Assembly: GCA_024690635.1 (NCBI GenBank)
Contig: JAILOW010000011.1
Span: 1 to 12,245, forward strand
Length of the DNA: 12,245 bases
Source: Butyrivibrio sp.
Lineage (GTDB): Bacteria > Bacillota_A > Clostridia > Lachnospirales > Lachnospiraceae
Direction: 5' to 3'
Shown piece after piece: positions 6,693 to 12,245 of the stretch. The first letter of the stretch is position 1. Every line of letters begins with the position of its first letter. The translations under genes were made by a program, and so were the position numbers. Below the pieces are notes generated by a model. That model was not told the origin of the DNA. It saw nothing but the letters and a program-made list of their open reading frames with translations, and did no database searches.

Positions 6693-7526
6693 ATGACCTT
6701 ATATAAAGATCAAAGATTTGATGAGGAACGCGCGCTTTACGGAAGTAATGGCGTGGAAGTATCAGACTGCAGCTTTGACGGTCCTGCAGACGGCGAGAGT
6801 GCCCTTAAGGAAAGTAAGAATGTGCAGGTAAATAACTGCTTTTTTAACCTCAGGTATCCCTTCTGGCATGATGATACGCTTTTGATCGAGAACTCTGAAA
6901 TGACTGACAAGTGCAGAGCGGCGCTGTGGTATAGCTGTAATATTACTATTCGCGGGACTAAAATGCATGGAATAAAGGCCTTAAGAGAGTGCAAAGACGT
7001 GACTATCTCAGACAGCCATATCATCTCTCCTGAGTATGGATGGTCGGTAAGTGGTTTGGAGATGAACGACAGCTCTGCTGAGAGCGAATATTTCATGATG
7101 CGATCGGACCATCTTAGGTTTAGGAATGTATCTTTAAAGGGCAAGTATTCTTTCCAGTACATTACGGATTCTGTATTTGAAAATTGTAATTTTGATACAA
7201 AAGATGCCTTTTGGCACGCAAAAAATGTTATAGTAAAAAATAGCGTCGTCAATGGCGAGTACCTGGCATGGTATTGCGATAACGTCACCTTCGAAAACTG
7301 CACTATTAGCGGAACGCAGCCTTTATGCTATTGCAAGGGGCTGAAGCTGATCAATTGCAAGATGGAAGGTACGGATCTTTCTTTTGAAAAATCCGAAGTT
7401 GATGCAACCGTTACAGGCCACATTGACAGCGTAAAAAATCCGCTTTTGGGCACGATCACCGCAGATTCTGTGGGAGAGATCATAATGGATGACCCGAAGG
7501 CAAAAGGTGTGGTAAATATCAGATGA
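6693..7526 (+). CDS. DUF3737-family protein, right-handed parallel beta-helix
   Basis: The 277-residue protein matches, by my recognition, the DUF3737 family, whose function is not established. The sequence is built of about eleven repeats of roughly 19-20 residues, with hydrophobic strands near residues 21, 44, 63, 84, 103, 122, 141, 161, 179, 198 and 217. Many end in an NC-x-[FIM] or NS-x-[MV] turn (NNCFF, ENSEM, ENCNF, KNSVV, ENCTI, INCKM). This is the pattern of a parallel beta-helix, a fold used by many carbohydrate lyases, hydrolases and epimerases. Most turns also carry an aromatic residue (PFWHD, ALWYS, YGWSV, SFQYI, AFWHA, LAWYC, LCYCK). No signal peptide or membrane segment is visible. 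AAAGGA precedes the ATG by 7 bases. The 3' end overlaps the MFS start by 4 bases, indicating translational coupling. Its operon position suggests a role in the sugar's metabolism, but this is inference. Confidence 0.85.
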   Translation: MTLYKDQRFDEERALYGSNGVEVSDCSFDGPADGESALKESKNVQVNNCFFNLRYPFWHDDTLLIENSEMTDKCRAALWYSCNITIRGTKMHGIKALRECKDVTISDSHIISPEYGWSVSGLEMNDSSAESEYFMMRSDHLRFRNVSLKGKYSFQYITDSVFENCNFDTKDAFWHAKNVIVKNSVVNGEYLAWYCDNVTFENCTISGTQPLCYCKGLKLINCKMEGTDLSFEKSEVDATVTGHIDSVKNPLLGTITADSVGEIIMDDPKAKGVVNIR

Positions 7527-8713
7527 AACAATTATTTGAAGACAAAGTCCAGAACAGACAGTTTATTCTCAGCTACGCGGTTTTTCTGGCAAACGGAATG
7601 TTGGCACTCTCAATAGGATCGCTTCTTCCTTTTGTAAGGGATTCAAGAGGGCTTGATTATGCCTTTTGTGGCCTTATAGTGAGCCTTCATTCAGTGGGAA
7701 ATCTCTTTTCGAGCTTTACTTCAGGAGCACTTCCCATGTTTATCGGGAGAAAGAAGAGCATTCTCTTGTTTGAGATCTTTTTTCCAATTTCGTATTTGCT
7801 TATATTATTTGGGCATAATAACTTCCTGCTGGCTTTTGCATTCTTTGCAACGGGCCTTGCACGAGGCGCCGCAAGTAATTATTGCAATACCAAGATAAAT
7901 GCCATTGCAACAGGCAAGGCATGGGCACTTAACGGACTTCATTCCATGTTTGCCGTGGGTGCGTTTCTGTTCCCGCTTGTATTGATGCTCATTACAAAAG
8001 AAGCAGATATTCGTTGGGTTTATGCATGTGGCTTTCTTGTGGCTTTGGGATGCATTACCTGGGTGCTGTATCTTCTTATTCCCGAGAATGACGACCGGGT
8101 TGAGAAAAAGAGTGCTGATGCGGAAGATGGTAGGTCTTCCGACAAATTCGGCTTTTTTAAGGAGAAGATCTTTTACATCTGTATTGCAACTTTGTTCTTT
8201 TATCTGTGCGCTGAGCAGGGTGTAATCGGATGGATGATCACCTATTTTAAGGATACGGGACTTCTTATTCCCGATCTTGCCCAGATCACTGCAAGTGTTC
8301 TTTGGGTTATGATCCTTTGTGGAAGGCTTACAACAGCGTTTTTGTCTACCAAGGTAAAGAAGGAAAATCTTCTTCCTGCCATGGGCATAGGAATCGTATT
8401 TTTCTTTATAGTACTTATTCTCAGCAAGAGTACGGCGCTCATTATGATAGGTATCATGGGCTTTGGCTTTTCAATGTCCGGAATTTACGCTACCACGGTG
8501 TCTTTTGCCGGTGAGCTCATCAAAAAATATGAGCTTGCCTGGAGCTTTATCCTTACAATCGCCAGTCTTGGATCAATTATCATGCCCGGCATTATTGGAT
8601 TTATTGCGGACAACATTGGAATCGGAGTTGGAATGGCTTCTGTTGCCATTGTTTTGTTTGTTGACATGGTATGCATAATGACGCTGGTTCGTCATGTAAA
8701 AAAGACGGTGTAA
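7523..8713 (+). CDS. Major facilitator superfamily (MFS) sugar-type permease
   Basis: The 396-residue membrane protein has about 12 predicted helices in two halves. They are joined by a charged cytoplasmic loop near residues 189-212 (PENDDRVEKKSADAEDGRSSDK), the standard MFS plan. The loop after TM2 reads SGALPMFIGRKKSI, a variant of the MFS motif A (G…D/x…GRR/K). The ATG is within the ATGA that ends the DUF3737 gene, so the two are translationally coupled. As the last gene of a LacI-controlled GH31 operon it most likely imports the glycoside that GH31 cleaves, though export cannot be excluded. No PTS or ABC genes are present in the operon. The gene ends 49 bases before the 8763-8810 terminator. 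Confidence is high for MFS, low for the substrate. Confidence 0.9.
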   Translation: MKQLFEDKVQNRQFILSYAVFLANGMLALSIGSLLPFVRDSRGLDYAFCGLIVSLHSVGNLFSSFTSGALPMFIGRKKSILLFEIFFPISYLLILFGHNNFLLAFAFFATGLARGAASNYCNTKINAIATGKAWALNGLHSMFAVGAFLFPLVLMLITKEADIRWVYACGFLVALGCITWVLYLLIPENDDRVEKKSADAEDGRSSDKFGFFKEKIFYICIATLFFYLCAEQGVIGWMITYFKDTGLLIPDLAQITASVLWVMILCGRLTTAFLSTKVKKENLLPAMGIGIVFFFIVLILSKSTALIMIGIMGFGFSMSGIYATTVSFAGELIKKYELAWSFILTIASLGSIIMPGIIGFIADNIGIGVGMASVAIVLFVDMVCIMTLVRHVKKTV

Positions 8714-8762
8714 GATAGATGTTTTTTGAAGAATCGTTGAGACATAAAAAATAAGCAATAAA

Positions 8763-8810
8763 AAAAGAGTTATATATAATATATATTATATATAACTCTT
8801 TTGCTTTTTT
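8763..8810. terminator. Terminator: 40-bp perfect AT-rich palindrome between convergent genes
   Basis: Bases 8763-8802 form a perfect inverted repeat of two 20-base arms with no spacer. The outer arms are AAAAGAGT/ACTCTTTT and the inner 24 bases are only A and T. T-runs follow on the + strand (8801-8810) and A-runs on the left serve as U-tracts for the minus strand (8757-8766). It separates the MFS gene (stop 8713) from the minus strand gene ending at 8819, so it can terminate both. The pure A/T core is unusual for a terminator stem. Confidence 0.8.
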
Positions 8811-8818
8811 ACTAATTG

Positions 8819-9169
8819 TCAGGCGATGCTGTCTATGGCGTTGTTCATGGCTTCTCCAACGCGGTTATTCATGTCATCACTCAGCTGAAGGTGAAGCATA
8901 TCTATAACTCTGTTGTCGATGGAATATCCAAGTCTTGAAGCGTGCTCTTTGAATGCGTTATCATGAGCTGCTTCATAGTTCTGGCGCATGTTTGCATTCA
9001 GCATCTTGGTCGCCACCATGGAATCATAGGCTTCTTCAAAAGCTGCGCCGAACTTCTTCTTTATATCTTCATCCAAAGCGGCTTCTGATATGCCTGAGCC
9101 TTTGATATTCTGATCCAGATATTTACTTGTAATGCTGTTGGCTGAGGCTAAAAACCCAAAATCCATCAT
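8819..9169 (-). CDS. Small helical protein of unknown function
   Basis: I do not recognise this 116-residue protein. It begins MMDFGFLASANSITSKYL and is predicted to be largely helical. It is rich in Ala, Asn, Asp and Met, with no membrane segment, no Cys and no clear signal peptide. The middle (about residues 30-80) looks amphipathic (DEDIKKKFGAAFEEAYDSMV). A real gene is supported by the bidirectional terminator just past its stop, ordinary composition, and an upstream GGAGA, although this site is 12 bases from the first ATG and 15 from the second (long spacing). The divergent neighbour at 9359 is also unrecognised, and they share a 189-bp intergenic region with a palindrome and a possible alternative-sigma promoter. 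The two may be functionally linked; this is inference. Confidence 0.6.
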   Translation of the reverse strand: MMDFGFLASANSITSKYLDQNIKGSGISEAALDEDIKKKFGAAFEEAYDSMVATKMLNANMRQNYEAAHDNAFKEHASRLGYSIDNRVIDMLHLQLSDDMNNRVGEAMNNAIDSIA

Positions 9170-9206
9170 AAGCCGGATAGTCTCCTACATTTTATTCTCA
9201 AATTCT

Positions 9207-9234
9207 ATATCGACACTTCCCTCAAAAACCTTTG
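9207..9234 (-). promoter_or_regulatory. Possible sigma-28 (SigD/FliA)-type promoter for the 8819-9169 gene
   Basis: On the minus strand, CAAA (9231-9234), 16 bases, then GTCGATAT (9207-9214) resembles the Firmicutes motility promoter TAAA-N14-16-GCCGATAT. There is one mismatch in the -35 and one in the -10 element. No good sigma-A alternative was seen. If real, it would link this gene to the motility regulon, but short motifs of this kind arise by chance in A/T-rich DNA. Confidence 0.3.
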
Positions 9235-9243
9235 CCTTTTTTT

Positions 9244-9264
9244 GAAATTTTTTAAAAAAATTTC
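9244..9264. repeat. 21-bp A/T-rich palindrome between divergent genes
   Basis: GAAATTTTTT (9244-9253) and AAAAAATTTC (9255-9264) are exact reverse complements around a single base. The element lies midway between two divergent unrecognised genes, 75-115 bases from either start. It could be a regulator-binding site, an intrinsically bent A-tract, or chance in A/T-rich DNA. Confidence 0.5.
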
Positions 9265-9358
9265 TCCGATTGTGTAAATATGTTGGCAGATCGTGACGAA
9301 ATACTGATTGAGATACCCAAAAAAAGGATTTTTCAGTAACAGCGTCAAGGAGGATGCA

Positions 9359-10420
9359 ATGTCTGTCGGTATCGTAGGAAAAATAAATCCTTATCAGGCA
9401 TATAGTAGTCCAAAACAACAGGGGGACAATTCTGCCCCTAAATCCGATAATTCCCTGCGTAAACTTGAATATGAACAGCGAAAGCAAGATAGGTCCAAAA
9501 GCGTGGTTGAACAGAGCGTCAGCTATGCGGATCAACTTCGTGCGTCAAGGACAAAAGCCAAAGAGCAGATAAATGAAAAGAAAAAACTTCAGTACAGTTT
9601 TAAAAAGATTTCATCACAGATAATCCGAAGCAAAAATTCTGTCAGTGCAAGAAAAGCTGTGCAGAGCGCAAAGCGTGAGGTCATGAGGCTTAAGCGACTT
9701 AAAGGCAGCGGCGAATATGACGAGGAAGAGCTTCAGCTTGCGATTGATCACGCCAAAGCAATGGAAAAGATCGCCAAGAAGAAGGTGGTCCACCTTGAGC
9801 AGGAAGAGATGGTGGAAAGAGCTCATAAGGGAGACGGCGGTATTGAAGAGCGCATAGAAGAAGAAACTCAGGAAAGCACGGAAGAAGAGGCTCCTGAGGA
9901 GGTTACGGACGAAGAAGACATGATGTCGGAAGAAGAGCAGCAGATTCTTCAGAATTATGAAGATTTTGTATATGAAACAGACTATGAAGCTACGGCGGAG
10001 TATGATACAGTTACTTCTGAAAATGCTTTTGAAGCGACAGATGAGCTCATGGCGGATTTTTATGAAGAAATGGGCGATATGCTGGAGGAAATGGATTTTA
10101 CGGAGCTTTCGGAGTCCTTGTTTGCCCCCGATCCCAATATGTCCGAGGATGAATTTAAGATGTTTAAGTTAAAGCATCGGACAAAAGAGATGAAGGAGAT
10201 TGCAGAGGCTGACAAAGAATATTTGAAGGGGCTTATGGAGCATGAGAAAAGTAAAGCCTCGGCAGGAGCTGCGGGCCTTGGAACAGGTGCGAGCATGCCT
10301 TCAGGTGCAGTAAAGATCGATGCTCCTAAAATAACACCTGTTATAGCGATGCCCGGTGCCGCTACGGGAGGCGCTGACATTGCACCTACACTGAGCGGTG
10401 GATTTGATGTTTCTGTTTGA
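9359..10420 (+). CDS. Charge-segregated, coiled-coil-like protein of unknown function
   Basis: I do not recognise a named family for this 353-residue protein. The start is set at ATG 9359 because AAGGAGG lies 5 bases upstream; the frame extends to a TTG at 9308 that has no ribosome binding site. It begins MSVGIVGKINPYQAYSS. A Lys/Arg-rich, probably helical segment follows (about 30-150), including SSQIIRSKNSVSARKAVQSA and GEYDEEELQLAIDHAKAMEKIAKKKV. Then comes a very acidic stretch (about 160-280, runs of Glu/Asp), and an Ala/Gly/Pro-rich C-terminus (about 295-353). There are no membrane segments, Cys residues or signal peptide. The 35-base gap to the patatin gene with no terminator suggests cotranscription. 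The layout suggests a scaffold or binding protein rather than an enzyme. Confidence 0.75.
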   Translation: MSVGIVGKINPYQAYSSPKQQGDNSAPKSDNSLRKLEYEQRKQDRSKSVVEQSVSYADQLRASRTKAKEQINEKKKLQYSFKKISSQIIRSKNSVSARKAVQSAKREVMRLKRLKGSGEYDEEELQLAIDHAKAMEKIAKKKVVHLEQEEMVERAHKGDGGIEERIEEETQESTEEEAPEEVTDEEDMMSEEEQQILQNYEDFVYETDYEATAEYDTVTSENAFEATDELMADFYEEMGDMLEEMDFTELSESLFAPDPNMSEDEFKMFKLKHRTKEMKEIAEADKEYLKGLMEHEKSKASAGAAGLGTGASMPSGAVKIDAPKITPVIAMPGAATGGADIAPTLSGGFDVSV

Positions 10421-10455
10421 TCTTAGAATTTATATATAAATCATGGGAGAATGGT

Positions 10456-11289
10456 ATGAAAAGAGGACTTGTTCTGGAGGGCGGCGCAATGCGCGGAATG
10501 TTTACCTGCGGCGTTCTTGATGTGTTTATGGAAAACGGTATTTCTTTTGACGGAGCGGTAGGTGTTTCGGCGGGAGCAACCTTTGGGTGCAATATCAAGT
10601 CCGGGCAGGCCGGAAGAGCCGTAAGATACAATAAGAAATACTGCAGAGATAAGAGATATCACAGCATATGGTCACTTCTGACCACGGGCGACATTTACAA
10701 TGTCGCTTTTTGTTATGATGAGCTTCCCTATAAACTGGACAAGTGGGACATAAAAGCATTTAAAGAAAATCCCATGGAGTTTTACTGCGTTGCGACGGAT
10801 ATCAATACCGGAAAGGCCGTATATTATCAGTGCCATGATGGAGAAAAAGAAGATATAACCTGGATACAGGCTTCTGCATCGATGCCGTTGGTGTCAAGAC
10901 CCGTGGCAATTGACGGAGGGCTGTATCTTGACGGAGGAATATCGGATTCGATTCCATTGACGTTTATGGAGGAAAAGGGATATGATGATATTCTGGTCAT
11001 TGAAACGCAGCCGGTGGATTATGTAAAAGAAAAGCAAAAGTACATGCCCCTCGTGAGGCTGTCTCTCAGAAAATATCCCAATATGATAAAGTGTATGGAA
11101 GACAGATACCTTATGTATAATGAGGAAAAGAGATACGTACGCCAGAAAGAGCTGGCAGGAGAGATAAAAGTGATCAGACCCAAGGCTCCCCTGAACATAA
11201 GCGCCGTGGAAAAGGATCCCAGGGAACTCGAGAGGGTTTATAACCTCGGAAGGGAAGCCGGGTCAGAGTTTTTAATGAATAATAAGTAA
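10456..11289 (+). CDS. Patatin-like phospholipase (serine lipid acyl hydrolase)
   Basis: The 277-residue protein fits the bacterial patatin family, which hydrolyses acyl esters of lipids with a Ser-Asp dyad. Motifs are in order: the oxyanion loop GGAMRG (residues 9-14), nucleophile S38 in G-V-S-A-G (36-40), and D159 in DGG (159-161, within LYLDGGISDSIP). The region after about 170 is alpha/beta with a basic C-terminal part, as in the YjjU-type bacterial subgroup. No signal peptide is visible, so it is probably cytoplasmic or membrane-peripheral. The start is ATG 10456, with GGGAGA 5 bases upstream and MKRGLVLEGG as the usual N-terminus; an upstream TTG at 10417 overlaps the previous stop and is unlikely. 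It ends only 3 bases before the stop of the convergent ECF gene, with no terminator. Confidence 0.92.
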   Translation: MKRGLVLEGGAMRGMFTCGVLDVFMENGISFDGAVGVSAGATFGCNIKSGQAGRAVRYNKKYCRDKRYHSIWSLLTTGDIYNVAFCYDELPYKLDKWDIKAFKENPMEFYCVATDINTGKAVYYQCHDGEKEDITWIQASASMPLVSRPVAIDGGLYLDGGISDSIPLTFMEEKGYDDILVIETQPVDYVKEKQKYMPLVRLSLRKYPNMIKCMEDRYLMYNEEKRYVRQKELAGEIKVIRPKAPLNISAVEKDPRELERVYNLGREAGSEFLMNNK

Positions 11290-11292
11290 TTG

Positions 11293-11832
11293 TCAGGCCT
11301 GATTTATTATGCGGTTATAGAACTTGTGGATCTGTGCTTTCCAGCAGAGGATCATGCCGAATATGGCACCTATGGCGCCTTGTGCAATCTCGTAAGGAAG
11401 TTTTATCATAGCGTACTCAAAGGTACTGTATACAAAAGTCTTTCCAAGAGTATAGCCTATTACCATTATGATGGCGCCGATGGTCACACCGATACCGGAG
11501 GCAAGCTTGGGCTTGTCTTTTAAAGTATAATGAGATATCAATGATATTACGACAGCCTGAAGTCCGTGAGTTACAAGTGATACGAACATCGGAAGCGGGT
11601 AAAAAAGAAAATCTCCAAGGAATGAGCCGATACCGCCAACGACAAAAGCTTCAAGCGGCCCTAAAATAATGGCTGCGAGGCAGATGACTACGTCGCAAAG
11701 GTAAAGGTGTCCTCCGGGAACCGGGATTCCAAAGGAAGAGAAGGCAATGTTCAGAGCCATGAACAGTGCAGTCGTGGTGATTCTGATAGTTGTGTGTCTG
11801 GAACGATTAGCTGTAGTGATAGAATTCTCCAT
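11293..11832 (-). CDS. ECF transporter S component (substrate-binding membrane subunit)
   Basis: The 179-residue protein has about six membrane segments and the features of ECF S components. These bind a vitamin or precursor and dock on a shared EcfT-EcfA-EcfA' energy module in the membrane. After a short polar N-terminus come TTTALFMALNIAFSSFGIPVPGG and LYLCDVVICLAAIILGPLEAF, then VVGGIGSFLGDFLFYP. The 'GGhlyl-D…LaaiilGPleaf..GgiGsflgD' pattern is that of the riboflavin/hydroxymethylpyrimidine-type S family. Which substrate is bound is not clear. No EcfA or EcfT genes are nearby, typical of group II ECF systems. GAGGAG lies 7 bases before the ATG. The promoter at 11865-11893 gives a leader of about 25 nt, too short for a riboswitch. 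It is divergent from the MATE gene at 11917. Confidence 0.85.
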   Translation of the reverse strand: MENSITTANRSRHTTIRITTTALFMALNIAFSSFGIPVPGGHLYLCDVVICLAAIILGPLEAFVVGGIGSFLGDFLFYPLPMFVSLVTHGLQAVVISLISHYTLKDKPKLASGIGVTIGAIIMVIGYTLGKTFVYSTFEYAMIKLPYEIAQGAIGAIFGMILCWKAQIHKFYNRIINQA

Positions 11833-11864
11833 GTTTTTTTCTCCTCAACAATAAATTTTCGCTC

Positions 11865-11893
11865 ATTATAGCTCAGGAGAATAGCATGTTCAA
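11865..11893 (-). promoter_or_regulatory. Sigma-A promoter for the ECF S-component gene
   Basis: On the minus strand, TTGAAC (11888-11893) and a perfect TATAAT (11865-11870) are separated by 17 bases. The start is predicted near 11858, about 25 bases before the ATG. The same 84-bp interval must contain the promoter of the divergent MATE gene, for which I find no convincing match. Confidence 0.75.
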
Positions 11894-11916
11894 TACTAAT
11901 TTTTTTAGGATAAATT

Positions 11917-12245
11917 ATGACAAAGAAAAGAGCTACCACACAGAGAAATAATATGAATATGCTTGAGGGCAGTCTTTTGGATAAGATTGTTCTGTTTGCG
12001 CTGCCTCTTGCCATCAGCAGTGTGTTGCAGCAGCTTTTTAATGCTGCGGACCTTGCGGTTGTTGGAAGATTTGCTTCTCCTCAGGCTATGGCGGCGGTTG
12101 GAAGCAATGCCTCTGTGATCAACCTTATAATCAGTTTTTTTGTGGGATTGTCCGTGGGTGCCAATGCGGTTATCGCTATTGAGATAGGAAGCGGGCAAAA
12201 AGAACAGATAAATGAAACCATTCACACGGTCATAGCGGTATCTTT
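11917..12245 (+). CDS. MATE-family efflux transporter, N-terminal part (3' truncated by window edge)
   Basis: An open frame from ATG 11917 runs off the right edge after 109 codons. After a basic N-terminus (MTKKRATTQRNN) it reads NMLEGSLLDKIVLFALPLAI, then SVLQQLFNAADLAVVGRFAS. This is the MATE TM1 pattern (P…QQLFN..D..VVGRF). It continues AMAAVGSNASVINLIISFFVGLSVGANAVIA, matching TM2 and the conserved G.s.G.n segment. AGGA lies 6 bases before the ATG. It is clearly different from the MATE protein at 637-1986, so the two are separate members of the superfamily rather than a recent duplication. It is divergent from the ECF S-component gene. Substrate unknown. Confidence 0.9.
   Translation, partial: MTKKRATTQRNNMNMLEGSLLDKIVLFALPLAISSVLQQLFNAADLAVVGRFASPQAMAAVGSNASVINLIISFFVGLSVGANAVIAIEIGSGQKEQINETIHTVIAVS

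Noticed and set aside
6737..7303. 188-codon open frame on the minus strand inside the DUF3737 gene
   Set aside because: It is antisense to a strongly repetitive real protein. The composition (many Ser, Leu, Phe) is that of a mirrored frame, and no start signals were seen.
9244..9275. Sigma-28-type promoter on the + strand (GAAA, 17 bases, TCCGATTG)
   Set aside because: The spacing is too long and both elements carry mismatches. It falls inside the A/T palindrome and looks like chance.
9308..9358. Longer N-terminus for the 353-residue protein from TTG 9308
   Set aside because: There is no ribosome binding site before the TTG, while ATG 9359 has AAGGAGG at 5 bases. The extra residues also overlap the promoter region.
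10417..10455. Longer N-terminus for the patatin-like protein from TTG 10417
   Set aside because: It overlaps the previous stop codon and lacks a ribosome binding site. ATG 10456 has GGGAGA at 5 bases and gives the normal family N-terminus.
11293..11302. TCAGGCCTGA palindrome at the patatin/ECF junction as a terminator
   Set aside because: The stem is only 5 bp with no loop and no U-tract on either strand.
11905..12225. 106-codon minus strand frame at the right edge
   Set aside because: The + strand frame from 11917 encodes an unmistakable MATE N-terminus with a ribosome binding site, so the minus frame is a shadow.

Overview
The window looks like part of a low-GC Firmicutes chromosome, most likely Lachnospiraceae of the Butyrivibrio/Pseudobutyrivibrio/Roseburia kind. 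This placement is inferred from protein style, near-consensus TTGACA/TATAAT promoters, AAGGAG/GGGAG ribosome binding sites and A/T-rich intergenic DNA. No database search supports it. There are no tRNA or rRNA genes, insertion sequences, phage genes or CRISPR arrays.

Layout. The left edge (1-102) holds the last 33 codons of an unrecognised + strand gene. It meets an HU gene (minus) across a symmetrical terminator. A MATE-family exporter follows on the minus strand with its own promoter and terminator. The 414-base gap 1987-2400 carries the MATE promoter and, on the + strand, a promoter driving a roughly 130-nt RNA of four consecutive hairpins, the last an intrinsic terminator. Downstream are a CheY-like single-domain response regulator and a tandem-ACT-domain protein.

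The centre (3249-8713) is a carbohydrate operon: a GH31 alpha-glycosidase, a LacI-family repressor, a DUF3737 beta-helix protein and an MFS permease. It is read from a near-perfect sigma-A promoter with an 18-bp palindromic LacI-type operator at the transcription start. It ends at a 40-bp perfect palindrome acting as terminator. The likely scheme is sugar import by the MFS permease and cytoplasmic hydrolysis by GH31, which has no signal peptide. The repressor made in the same operon would sense the sugar or its product. The role of DUF3737 and the substrate are unknown.

The right part holds two unrecognised, divergently transcribed genes: a small helical protein (minus) and a 353-residue charge-segregated coiled-coil-like protein (+). 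A patatin-like phospholipase follows. It converges, with only 3 bp between stop codons, on an ECF-transporter S component (minus) that has its own consensus promoter. The right edge cuts a second MATE-family gene (+).

The best candidates for new biology are the structured RNA before the response regulator, the GH31-LacI-DUF3737-MFS operon, and the two unrecognised divergent genes around an AT palindrome.
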